From Prochlorococcus sp. MIT 1314 (GTDB lineage: Bacteria; Cyanobacteriota; Cyanobacteriia; PCC-6307; Cyanobiaceae): a stretch of DNA of 64,000 bases. This document shows, piece after piece, positions 28,556 to 36,669 of the stretch (the first letter of the stretch is position 1; each line of letters begins with the position of its first letter). Below the pieces are notes generated by a model, which did not search any database, had not been told where the DNA came from, and saw nothing but the letters and a program-made list of their open reading frames with translations. The stretch spans positions 62,001 through 126,000 of the forward strand of contig NZ_CP139300.1 in assembly GCF_034093315.1 (NCBI RefSeq), given 5' to 3'. The translations under genes and the position numbers were made by a program.

Positions 28556-28687
28556 TTTGAATTATGAACCTAATTCTATTATCTAATATCTAACAACCAA
28601 CTGCTAGAGATGATACTGTAGAGGCTAAGGGTTTATTAAGTTCAGAAAAATTAGGTTAAAATATGAATAAATGACTTAAATAATATA

Positions 28688-29149
28688 TTGAATCAAATAT
28701 TTCAACGAGTTACTTCAGTTTGTTTATACACTTACATGCTTAAGGCTTCAATTTCTTTTGGAGATTATTTGTTTGCACAATATTACTTTCTAAAAGTAAT
28801 AATATTTTATTTAACTCTACCAATAAATCTAATAGAAGGAATTCTTAAATATGGAGGCCTGGGAGGTTTTAGCAGTTTAGTGATATTTATTGCCCTCTTT
28901 GCGGGCGTTGTTAGAAATCCAAAGGTCCCTTATTTTGTAAGGTTCAACGCTTGCCAAGCATTGCTACTTAATATTTCTCTCATAATAATAACTTATATTT
29001 TAGGGATATTTTCATTGTCTCTTCCCTCATTAATATCATTTATATTTATTGCATTTTTTTCTATATTTATTTTTTCTGTCGTTCAATGTATTTATGGAAT
29101 TGAACCTGAGATACCATTAATTAGTAAATCTGTAAGAATGCAAATTTAA
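28688..29149 (+). CDS. Tic20-family membrane protein
   Basis: A 153-residue membrane protein with four hydrophobic segments. The signature VVRNPKVPYFVRFNACQALLL matches the Tic20/Ycf60 family (VxRN...FxRFNxxQAxLL). In chloroplasts Tic20 is part of the inner-envelope import channel; the cyanobacterial role is unknown. The start is a TTG at 28688. Confidence 0.85.
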   Translation: MNQIFQRVTSVCLYTYMLKASISFGDYLFAQYYFLKVIIFYLTLPINLIEGILKYGGLGGFSSLVIFIALFAGVVRNPKVPYFVRFNACQALLLNISLIIITYILGIFSLSLPSLISFIFIAFFSIFIFSVVQCIYGIEPEIPLISKSVRMQI

Positions 29150-29177
29150 AAAACATTTATAGATTTAATGATATTCC

Positions 29178-29507
29178 TTAGCACTCATTCAGAATAGATT
29201 CCCATCTCTCTCGACTGGCATTTATTGCTCGCATTGGTGGATGGGCCCCCTCTATTTCAAAGGCTTTAATCAATGATTTATTAGCTAATAAACCTAGTCT
29301 TGCGGCCTCTCTTTGCCTAGAACATACTTTTGTTCTTGACCCCTCTTTTAGGCTATTTTCAATTTCCTTGAGAATTTGGCTGGCTTCATTGGATTTAGAA
29401 TAAAAATCATCCATATAAACATCAAGTGCTGTATCAGCAAAAATTTGAATTGGAGAGATGATTGTAATTAAACAAACTACAAAACTATTAAATATAAACT
29501 TTCTCAT
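29178..29507 (-). CDS. exported hypothetical protein
   Basis: A 109-residue protein with a clear signal peptide (residues 1-24, ending IFA-DT). The mature part is helical with VCSRQREAARLGLLANKS and a C-terminal ...LNEC, giving two Cys that may pair after export. I recognise it only as a conserved cyanobacterial exported protein. It begins 7 bp after the stop of the upstream membrane-protein gene on the same strand. Confidence 0.7.
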   Translation of the reverse strand: MRKFIFNSFVVCLITIISPIQIFADTALDVYMDDFYSKSNEASQILKEIENSLKEGSRTKVCSRQREAARLGLLANKSLIKAFEIEGAHPPMRAINASRERWESILNEC

Positions 29508-29514
29508 AAAAATT

Positions 29515-30099
29515 TTAAATAATATTTTTGGCTGATCTTTTCAATATTAAATAAAAGACAATGACGCTTATCGTTCCAGATGGGCCTATTAAAATATGCC
29601 AAAATTGATCACCACTAATTGAGAGGTTTATTCCAAAGAATGTTGTAAACAAAATACCAAATATTGGATAAAGAATTAAAAGCCAATTTTTAAAAGTTTT
29701 TTGCCAATTTATTAATAGAAAAATACTTATAATAACCTGAAAAATAAGAGCAATTGTTTTATTAAATAAAAAATATGAGATTATTGAACACAAAGAAATG
29801 CACAAGTTAGTGGTTTGAATAAATTTATTTTTTATAACTGATATTGATAATAATGTTAGTCCTAGAGATAGGAAAGAATAAAATAACCAATTATATAAAG
29901 ATGAATGATCTATATAAATCCAAGATGTTTTGATATGATCGATCATTTCACAAATTGAGGCTAATCCTAAAAAAATAAAACCAAAAGGTATCAATTTGTA
30001 TTTACTTATGTGTTTGAATTTATTTATTGATTTAATTCCTAAGACTATTGGAATAACTGCTGCTTGAAAATGAGCTAATAATAAAATTGAAAAAAACAA
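29515..30099 (-). CDS. multi-pass membrane protein, hypothetical
   Basis: A 194-residue protein made almost entirely of hydrophobic segments (about six). It starts at a TTG. Charged residues are rare apart from ICEMIDHIKTSW in the second loop. It has no recognised family. It lies in a same-strand run with the exported protein downstream and the single-span protein upstream. Confidence 0.65.
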   Translation of the reverse strand: MFFSILLLAHFQAAVIPIVLGIKSINKFKHISKYKLIPFGFIFLGLASICEMIDHIKTSWIYIDHSSLYNWLFYSFLSLGLTLLSISVIKNKFIQTTNLCISLCSIISYFLFNKTIALIFQVIISIFLLINWQKTFKNWLLILYPIFGILFTTFFGINLSISGDQFWHILIGPSGTISVIVFYLILKRSAKNII

Positions 30100-30152
30100 A
30101 ATAATTTTTAAAATAAGTTCATCTTAAATTTAGATAAAAAACCTTTCCCAAG

Positions 30153-30359
30153 TTACCTGAGTAGAGAAAAATACCATTGACCAATTACTATAATTAGTAC
30201 TGTAAGAACAAAAGGAAAAGCAGGATATCTTGTTTGAAAATTTGCAGGCGGCCAAGGAGACCAAGATATTAATCTTACTTTAGGTTCGTTAGAATAAGCC
30301 AACTTTTTTGTTTTTAAGGACTTAGAGGTATTGGAATTATCTGCGAATCCTTTACTCAT
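30153..30359 (-). CDS. single-span small membrane protein, hypothetical
   Basis: A 68-residue protein. The N-terminal 45 residues are polar with SWSPWPPANFQTRYP just before a single membrane helix (AFPFVLTVLIIVIGQWYFSLL). The Trp/Pro-rich lead-in to a C-terminal helix resembles small photosynthetic-membrane proteins, but I cannot name it. Confidence 0.65.
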   Translation of the reverse strand: MSKGFADNSNTSKSLKTKKLAYSNEPKVRLISWSPWPPANFQTRYPAFPFVLTVLIIVIGQWYFSLLR

Positions 30360-30537
30360 TATCTTTTTTTATTAAAACCAAATAATAACAAGAATAAAAA
30401 AGAAGAGTGTAAAAATTGCTGATAATTTTTTTTTATTAGGTCTTTAATACTGCCAATTATTAATGACAAGATTGCGTAGTCGAAGCTTGGTTTTTAAAGA
30501 AGTAATTTTGAATTAAACCATTTAAGTTTACTTGAAA

Positions 30538-31218
30538 TTATTGAGAATTTCCTTTACTAAATAATTTGAAGTTGTTCCAAAAATGTAAAAATATCCCAGT
30601 TGAAAGTAAAAATTCATAAATTTCTAAATCATTTCTTATGTGTTCAACTGTAGAAGCCCATGATATCTCGTAATAGAAAATATATAGAGCTGTTATCAAG
30701 AAAAATAAGCTTAATTTTTTGTCGGGGATTGAATTCAAATATGGCCATTTTCTCCAACCTATCCAACCAAATAAAATACAAATTGCAATTAAAATAGGAT
30801 CAAGAAAGAAATCATGAAAAAAAGGAAGATTATGTAAATTAGTTTCACTTTGAATACTTATTTCTGTTAAAGAATTAAGAGAGAAACCTGTTATTCTCTC
30901 TCCCCAACTTATTTCCTCAGCTGCAACGAAGAAGCAGAAAGCGCTGAGAATTAACCAAATAAATGAATTTATTGTTTTTTTATTTTTGCTTTTGAAATAG
31001 ATAAAAATACCAAATATTGATGATATAAAGTATTCAGAAAACTGAAGCCACTCTAAAGGTCCGTCTTCAAGTTTTAATAAATCAAACCATGTTAAACCAA
31101 TAATATTTTCCCCATAAGGAAAAATATATACAAATCCATAAATAAAAAGAATGTAATAAATTGGGAATAAATTAACTTCCGGAGATATATCACCCCAGGG
31201 GGTTCTAATTAATTTCAA
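30538..31218 (-). CDS. multi-pass membrane protein, hypothetical
   Basis: A 226-residue protein with about six or seven hydrophobic segments and a TTG start. FVAAEEISWGERITGFSL is a conserved-looking acidic loop between helices and DFFLDPILIAICILFGWIGWRKWP another. It follows the VTT-like gene on the same strand by 113 bp. No family recognised. Confidence 0.65.
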   Translation of the reverse strand: MKLIRTPWGDISPEVNLFPIYYILFIYGFVYIFPYGENIIGLTWFDLLKLEDGPLEWLQFSEYFISSIFGIFIYFKSKNKKTINSFIWLILSAFCFFVAAEEISWGERITGFSLNSLTEISIQSETNLHNLPFFHDFFLDPILIAICILFGWIGWRKWPYLNSIPDKKLSLFFLITALYIFYYEISWASTVEHIRNDLEIYEFLLSTGIFLHFWNNFKLFSKGNSQ

Positions 31219-31331
31219 AATTTAATTAAATATTTTATAAAAACATTCTATAACAATCCTGGAAGGAGAAAATAAAAAACATCTTTCTAAAAACAGAAAT
31301 AATTAATAATAATAAAAGAATATCTTTTTTA

Positions 31332-31880
31332 CTATGCACTTTGGATGATAAAGAAAAGAGAAAAATAGTACAAGTATGCTCCAAAAAGTGAATAAACTAT
31401 TATCAATCTTTTATTTATTTTCGATGATGCAATCAAATAGCTTCCTAGAGAGAAAGGTAATATTGGGAAAGTACGTATTAGCAATATGAAAATTGGTTTA
31501 AAAGTAATATTTTCAAATATATGTTTTAATCGATGATTTCTTATGTTTTTTATGAAAAGGATGTTTTTTGAAAATCTTAAATTTGTTGTTCTGATTAATA
31601 TGATTTGAGCAACACCTAAAATAGTTAAAATTGGTGCAAAAAAAATAATATATTTAAAACCAAAAAACTTTATCAATATAAAGTCAAATAAGATGGATAA
31701 AGGTAGGCCTAGAAATATAGAAAAAATATTTATTAATGCCAAATATCTATATTTAATTTCTATTATTAAATTCTCAAAGCCATTGTTATATCTAAGAAAA
31801 AGAGCAAATAAATAAATTATTATATAAAAAATAAAAATCTTAAATATTGTTGATTTAAAATTTAAATTTTTTCTAGACAT
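31332..31880 (-). CDS. VTT/DedA-like membrane protein
   Basis: A 182-residue membrane protein. FSIFLGLPLSILFDFILIKFFG and LLIRTFPILPFSLGSYLIA have the layout of the VTT (SNARE-associated, TVP38/DedA) core, where a re-entrant loop and an R-x-x-P-x-x-P segment are typical. Related proteins scramble or transport lipids. Its start overlaps the end of the methyltransferase gene by 19 bp, so they are co-translated. The family assignment is tentative. Confidence 0.6.
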   Translation of the reverse strand: MSRKNLNFKSTIFKIFIFYIIIYLFALFLRYNNGFENLIIEIKYRYLALINIFSIFLGLPLSILFDFILIKFFGFKYIIFFAPILTILGVAQIILIRTTNLRFSKNILFIKNIRNHRLKHIFENITFKPIFILLIRTFPILPFSLGSYLIASSKINKRLIIVYSLFGAYLYYFSLFFIIQSA

Positions 31881-32584
31881 ATTAAATTAAACATCCCCAA
31901 ATTTTTATCAAAGAAGAGTTTCTCAAAACTTCTTGTTACTTTAATCAACTTACCAATTCTTGTATTAAAAGAGTGCCCTCCGCTTAATAAATAAGAAAAT
32001 GGCATCATATTCTTTTTTTGAATTAGAGAGAACATAGGGAATAAATTTCTGAATTTTTCATAATCTCTCTCAAAAATTATCCATGAGAGTGCTTGATTTG
32101 AGTCTAATAGAGGATCTTTGGATTCAAATTTCCATTCAATTTGTTTTGGATCAAAAGGTTCGTGACCTATAAGTTTATAGACCAATCTACTCCAGTAATT
32201 ATTGCTTGGCTCAATCATAATTATTCTTCCTCCAACCAAAAGGGACTTTTCTGCTGATTTCAAAAACAATTCCGGGTCGCTTATATGATGAAAAACATTA
32301 ACCAAGATTATATTTGATATTTTGTTTTCAAAGTTTTTTCCTATATCCATTGCATTAAGTTTGAAATCAGTATTTGAATTTAAAAAAACATCTGTTTTTT
32401 TAATGGTTTTATTTATCTGATCTATAAAACTTGCACCGCATCCTAATTCAATATTAATGCCATCTATTTCAGAAATAAACTTTGAAATAATTTCATACCA
32501 CTCCTCATAAAGAAAACCTAATGCTGTATTCGATTTTTCGAAACCAATTCTATCCTCTGTAATTATCTCACCTTTATTTGACAT
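31862..32584 (-). CDS. SAM-dependent methyltransferase
   Basis: A 240-residue class I methyltransferase. Motif I is INIELGCGASFIDQI, motif II appears near NAMDIGKN and motif III as NIILVNVFHHISDPELFLK, then GGRIIMIEPSN. The acceptor is not deducible. It is first in a three-gene set with two membrane proteins and lies beside the tRNA-Ser, just outside the putative island. Confidence 0.82.
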   Translation of the reverse strand: MSNKGEIITEDRIGFEKSNTALGFLYEEWYEIISKFISEIDGINIELGCGASFIDQINKTIKKTDVFLNSNTDFKLNAMDIGKNFENKISNIILVNVFHHISDPELFLKSAEKSLLVGGRIIMIEPSNNYWSRLVYKLIGHEPFDPKQIEWKFESKDPLLDSNQALSWIIFERDYEKFRNLFPMFSLIQKKNMMPFSYLLSGGHSFNTRIGKLIKVTRSFEKLFFDKNLGMFNLICLEKI

Positions 32585-32688
32585 TTTCTTTAACGTAGGA
32601 AATATTATTCAAGAATTTGAATTGGAGAGATAAGTTATGAAAAGTTCTTAAGTTAATTTTTAAGATTTAAGTAATTAATTTTTAGAAC

Positions 32689-32774
32689 GGAGGGGGTGGG
32701 ATTCGAACCCACGGTGCCCTTGCAGACACGCTAGTTTTCAAGACTAGAGCCTTAAACCACTCGACCACCCCTCC
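32689..32774 (-). tRNA. tRNA-Ser (anticodon UGA)
   Basis: Read on the minus strand it starts GGAGGGG and ends CCCCTCCG. The 7-bp acceptor stem is perfect, the T arm reads GGGTTCGAATCCC, there is a long class II variable arm, and the anticodon stem-loop is CTAGT-CTTGAAA-ACTAG, giving TGA. The length is 86 nt without CCA. The 26 bases 32735-32760 recur exactly at 39879-39904. Confidence 0.95.
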
Positions 32775-32906
32775 AAAGGGACTATTCAGTTTTAGCCACC
32801 TAAACAGTATAGCAAAGGGAAGTGACAGCCTACAATAAGCCATATTGCTGAAGATTTTTAAATTTTTTGTGAAAATATATTTTGGCAACTTTATTAAAAT
32901 CAAATT

Positions 32907-33065
32907 TCATTTTTTATTCTTTACTCTTATATATGGCCTCTCAAACTTCGGGTCACTTTCATGATTATGATCAGCAAAGTGGGAAGGTAATTTGTGAGCA
33001 AAAGAGGATGAAATATTGAAGCAACTTATAATAACGAAAATTTTTAAAAGAAATTTATTTTTCAT
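32907..33065 (-). CDS. small exported His-rich protein
   Basis: A 52-residue ORF with ATG at 33065 and TGA at 32907. Residues 1-23 (MKNKFLLKIFVIISCFN and SSSFA) form a signal peptide, leaving a 29-residue mature peptide with four His (HKLPSHFADHNHESD) that could bind a metal. It is the leftmost island gene. Confidence 0.5.
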   Translation of the reverse strand: MKNKFLLKIFVIISCFNISSSFAHKLPSHFADHNHESDPKFERPYIRVKNKK

Positions 33066-33219
33066 ATTTAAAGTAAATTAGTGGCAGATCAAATTATTAT
33101 ATTAATTTCATGATTTTACAATAACCTATTTAGAAAGTACCAAAACTTTTTAGTCCATAACAAAAGATTTGACAAATTCGATTAAAAAATAGAAAATTAT
33201 AATAATTTTGATTAATAAT

Positions 33220-33822
33220 GTGAACTTTAAAGTACTAATATCTAGCATTATCGCAGGAAGCACCCTTTTAACAATAGGAACTACGAATTCTGTTAATGCA
33301 TCAGGAGCTTGTGATAATGCTCCTCGAGGAGAGAAACTCCAAAGGACTGGACCAAATTCATGGCGGGTTTATGCAACTGTTAGAAAATCTGTGAAATCTA
33401 AAAATGAAGAAATGGTTGAATTCGAATTCGAAAGATTAGAGCTTAAGGCTCAAAAAGCACTAGCTAGGTTTGTTAATCGAGAAATTAAAAATTTCAATAA
33501 TCTTGATGAAAATAAGAAAAAGGAATTTGTAGTATTAGATGATGAACAATCAACTTCTTTATCAGGTGTGCAAGAAATTGTAGATCAAATTAATGCAAGT
33601 TCAGATGCGCTCCTTGTGGCATCTCAGGAAATTGGTCGTTGTCATGAACCAGGAGTACAAATTATGTTGACTTATGGTATTAATTCAGAAAATATATCTA
33701 CAGCATCTAATATAAATTCTCCAAATTCTAACAACACTGGAAATGATTCTCAAAGAGGAAACTTTTATAGAAACGATATAGACCAAGGCTATAACGGATA
33801 TCAAAATTGGGAAGATTTTTGA
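33220..33822 (+). CDS. exported island protein, paralogue of the 36005 gene
   Basis: A 200-residue protein. I chose the GTG at 33220 (MNFKVLISSIIAG) over the TTG at 33208, since it gives a normal signal peptide ending VNASG. The core has SVKSKNEEMVEFEFERLELKAQKALARF, which aligns with SIKSKNIEMIDFIKEKTDLN of the island protein at 36005, and later CHEPGVQIMLTYG against CLNNKGTYKISYG. Two Cys (mature 4 and near 143) may pair. The last 50 residues are Asn/Ser/Gly-rich and disordered. Helix spacing recalls LPP20-type lipoproteins. Function unknown. Confidence 0.72.
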   Translation: MNFKVLISSIIAGSTLLTIGTTNSVNASGACDNAPRGEKLQRTGPNSWRVYATVRKSVKSKNEEMVEFEFERLELKAQKALARFVNREIKNFNNLDENKKKEFVVLDDEQSTSLSGVQEIVDQINASSDALLVASQEIGRCHEPGVQIMLTYGINSENISTASNINSPNSNNTGNDSQRGNFYRNDIDQGYNGYQNWEDF

Positions 33823-33837
33823 TTTTAATCTAAATTA

Positions 33838-34017
33838 TTAGTAAGTTGAAGAACCCTGTTTTAATTTTGGTTGAACATTTTTTTCAAATTTTTCCTCTTT
33901 AGGAAGTTCTTTTATAAAGTTAGTAATTGATTGAAGTGCTTTTATTGTGTTTGATCTGAATGAAGCATTTGAATAGAGTAGAAAGAAAACCATACTGGCT
34001 ATTATAAGATTTCTCAT
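33838..34017 (-). CDS. small exported hypothetical protein
   Basis: A 59-residue ORF with ATG at 34017. Residues 1-20 (MRNLIIASMVFFLLYSNASF) form a signal sequence, and the mature part is helical and basic (IKELPKEEKFEKNVQPKLK). An AGGAG lies about 14 nt upstream, rather far. It converges on the gene ending at 33822 and is divergent from the one starting near 34087. Confidence 0.5.
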   Translation of the reverse strand: MRNLIIASMVFFLLYSNASFRSNTIKALQSITNFIKELPKEEKFEKNVQPKLKQGSSTY

Positions 34018-34086
34018 TATTTAAAAATTATCTCCTTCTAATATAATAATTTTAAACTCTTTCATATTTTACTAGAGGACAAGAAA

Positions 34087-34995
34087 ATTAATTTTAAAAA
34101 AAACTATTTATTAAAAAAGAATTTTTATAAATTTTTATATTTTTTGCTTTTTCTTATAGTTAATAATAATGATTTTGTAGCCTCATTTACTAATAAAAAT
34201 AATTTTTATAATTTATCGAATAAAAACAACTATATCTTGAATAATAATTTACTAGTTCAAGGTAATAATATAAAGACTATCATAGTTAATGGGACAGGAA
34301 ATTCAAAGGAAAAAGCGGCAATGAATGCAGCTCAAAATGCATTATTGATGGCATCTCCAAGATATGTAAAGAAAAGAAGGGTTGATCTTTATAAAAAGAC
34401 AGTAGTAAATAATAATATCGTTAAAAATGATAGTTTAGATAGTTTTAGAAGTACTAGTTTCGGCTTTAATCAGGGTTCAATATTATCATTTAAATTAATT
34501 AAAAGTTCTGCAAATAATAATTTGCACAAAGTAGTTGCAATTGCAAAAATAGGTTATGGACTAAATGAACAAGAATATCACCCTTTATTTAAACCTTCAG
34601 AAGTAAGTACAAAAGAAATTGGTTTAAAAAAAATATTTAAAATAGGTACCGGTTCTTCAGAAGATGATGCTATAAATGATGCGATAAAACAGGCACTACT
34701 ATTTGTAGTGGGAGAAAGAATTTATAGTGATGATTATTTAGATAGTGTAAAGAAACTTACTTATTTTATAGAAAATGAAATTGAAAAAAAAGATCTTTAT
34801 ATTAAAGAAACTATAGGTAAGTTAACTAGTGGATATAGTGAAGGTTACATTGAATCATTAAATATACTAAATTCTTTTGAAGAGGATGGTTTATTTAAAG
34901 TAGAGGCAGATGTAGTAGTTAGAATAAAAACTTTTTCATCTTATATTGATGAGAAATTAGATATTACAGGCATAAAAATCAAGGATGATAAATAA
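34087..34995 (+). CDS. exported protein with two LPP20/FlgT-N-like domains, likely ATT start
   Basis: A first TTG occurs at 34144, inside the hydrophobic stretch. The frame is open far upstream, and an AGAGG at 34074-34078 sits 8 nt before an ATT at 34087 that would give MNFKKNYLLKKNFYKFLYFL, a proper Lys-rich signal sequence. I therefore propose 34087 (302 residues). The mature part has two similar units: NGTGNSKEKAAMNAAQNALL and IGTGSSEDDAINDAIKQALL, the latter followed by SGYSEGYIESLNIL and FKVEADVVVRI. This layout recalls FlgT-N/LPP20/CsgG-associated domains of envelope proteins. It is first in a three-gene operon. Confidence 0.65.
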   Translation: MNFKKNYLLKKNFYKFLYFLLFLIVNNNDFVASFTNKNNFYNLSNKNNYILNNNLLVQGNNIKTIIVNGTGNSKEKAAMNAAQNALLMASPRYVKKRRVDLYKKTVVNNNIVKNDSLDSFRSTSFGFNQGSILSFKLIKSSANNNLHKVVAIAKIGYGLNEQEYHPLFKPSEVSTKEIGLKKIFKIGTGSSEDDAINDAIKQALLFVVGERIYSDDYLDSVKKLTYFIENEIEKKDLYIKETIGKLTSGYSEGYIESLNILNSFEEDGLFKVEADVVVRIKTFSSYIDEKLDITGIKIKDDK

Positions 34996-35007
34996 AAAAC
35001 TAAATCT

Positions 35008-36012
35008 ATGGATTTCATAATTAAAAAGCTAATTTTAATATTAATTACCATGTCATTTTTAGATTATTTTAAAAATGTAAATCCAAATATCCAAATTTTT
35101 GCATCAGATAGTACTGGGATAAATATTAACTTTGGAGACTCTATACAGGTAAAGGGAAATATTAAAAATTTGAAAGATCGAAAAGAAATGTACGAAAAAG
35201 AAATTATTAATAAAATCAAGCAAGGTAGGTCAGTAGAAGAAAAGATGGGGAAGGCTTTTTATGGTGTAAGAAGTTTTTTTGAGGATGATTTTTGTAAAGA
35301 AATTGGACAATTTTCAATTGTTGGAACAGTAGCATACCCTACGTGGTGCAATAGAGATGACGGTCCTTTTAGTATATTTAGAAATCCAAATAGTGTCGTT
35401 ATTATTCCTCTAACACTTGAATTGAATTCTGGATTTAAGGTAAATCTTATAGATACATTGAAAGATGGACTTCAGGCTGATGATATTGCTGTTATAAGAG
35501 GACATAAACATAATCCCCAGATACTTGCAGGTCCAAATTTTAAGTTTGGCCAAGATCAATTGTTTGGGATAATAAATGATAAGCAGAACTTAATGAAGTT
35601 ATATGAAATAAGTGAGGTAGGAATTTATAGAAATAATCAGTTTGATAAATTCTTTGAAAGAAATAGCTCATATGATTTGGCAATTGATTTGATTAACAAA
35701 AAAGGCCAAATGTATGGGGGTGTTTCATTTGGAAAGAATAAAAAAAATTGTGCTAATCATTCAAAAAACTGCCTTATAAACAGTATTCATTTATTGGAAT
35801 ACCATTATCAAAAAAATTCTCCTGAAATTATTAACGATAAAAATTGGGGTTATTTAACTGGTAAATTATTTCCTCCCCATTCACTAATAGAAGACTACGG
35901 TAGTTTAAAAAAAATATTTTTAAGCAGAAATTTTTATTTAATTATTGATATTAATGAAAATCAATTAAGTGAAATTTCTAGAGTTAATGTAAGGAAGATT
36001 AACTATGAATAG
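35008..36012 (+). CDS. exported island protein of unknown family
   Basis: A 334-residue protein with an N-terminal hydrophobic export segment (IIKKLILILITMSFLDYF). The body mixes short beta segments with Cys pairs (DDFCKEIG and TWCNRDDGPF; NCANHSKNC). It starts 12 bp after the preceding gene and its stop overlaps the next start by 8 bp, so translation is coupled. I recognise no domain. Confidence 0.7.
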   Translation: MDFIIKKLILILITMSFLDYFKNVNPNIQIFASDSTGININFGDSIQVKGNIKNLKDRKEMYEKEIINKIKQGRSVEEKMGKAFYGVRSFFEDDFCKEIGQFSIVGTVAYPTWCNRDDGPFSIFRNPNSVVIIPLTLELNSGFKVNLIDTLKDGLQADDIAVIRGHKHNPQILAGPNFKFGQDQLFGIINDKQNLMKLYEISEVGIYRNNQFDKFFERNSSYDLAIDLINKKGQMYGGVSFGKNKKNCANHSKNCLINSIHLLEYHYQKNSPEIINDKNWGYLTGKLFPPHSLIEDYGSLKKIFLSRNFYLIIDINENQLSEISRVNVRKINYE

Positions 36013-36442
36013 TTTTTTATTTTTTAGAAAATATTTTCTAATTGTGATGATAATTAATTTATTTAGCACTTCAGTTTTTAGTGAACAAAGAAATTGTTTA
36101 TCCTATCCCTATCCAGAGGGGATCTTTTTGAAAAAAAAATTTATGAGACAAAGACAGTTAATTTATACTCAAACAGTATCTATTAAAAGTAAAAATATCG
36201 AGATGATAGATTTTATCAAAGAAAAAACAGATTTAAATGCTTCATCCTCTTTATATAGACACATCAAGCTAAATTTTCCAAATTTGAAGGCTAATGATAT
36301 TGGAATCTATAAGATATATTCTTGCTTAAATAATAAAGGTACTTATAAGATTTCCTATGGTCAAAGAGTTGGTAGATTAAAGGGTTTAGATTTTCTTCAA
36401 AAATCAAGGAATTTCATTAAAAAAAAGTTAAAAAGGGATTAA
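36005..36442 (+). CDS. exported island protein, paralogue of the 33220 gene
   Basis: A 145-residue protein with a signal peptide (FLIVMIINLFSTSVFS). The core QTVSIKSKNIEMIDFIKEK aligns with the KSVKSKNEEMVEFEFER region of the protein at 33220, and the C-terminal CLNNKGTYKISYG with its CHEPGVQIMLTYG. Unlike that paralogue it lacks the Asn-rich tail and ends in a very basic KSRNFIKKKLKRD. Third gene of the operon. Confidence 0.7.
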   Translation: MNSFLFFRKYFLIVMIINLFSTSVFSEQRNCLSYPYPEGIFLKKKFMRQRQLIYTQTVSIKSKNIEMIDFIKEKTDLNASSSLYRHIKLNFPNLKANDIGIYKIYSCLNNKGTYKISYGQRVGRLKGLDFLQKSRNFIKKKLKRD

Positions 36443-36517
36443 ATTCTTTATTTAATATGAATAAAATTATCTGTTTTATTTAATTTTCCAGCATTATTTA
36501 AGTGAAAATATTGTTTT

Positions 36518-36655
36518 ATGGAGTTAAAGCAAAATAGCATAAGGATAAATATTAATAACTACAAAGACTTTTCCTATAAATTTAATGAAGCCAAGACAAT
36601 GGATAAAAATAAAAGGAAGGTTGTTAAACCCTTTTTTGGAAATCTTAAGTCCTAA
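36518..36655 (+). CDS. possible 45-residue basic protein
   Basis: The ORF has ATG at 36518 and TAA ending at 36655. The product is basic and soluble with VVKPFFGNLKS at the end. It lies 14 bp before the trypsin-like gene on the same strand, so it could be a leader peptide. No clear ribosome-binding site. Confidence 0.3.
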   Translation: MELKQNSIRININNYKDFSYKFNEAKTMDKNKRKVVKPFFGNLKS

Positions 36656-36669
36656 AATCCAATAAGGAA

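Noticed and set aside
32682-32903. 73-codon ORF on the minus strand
   Set aside because: It runs straight through the intact tRNA-Ser gene; the coding look comes from the tRNA sequence.
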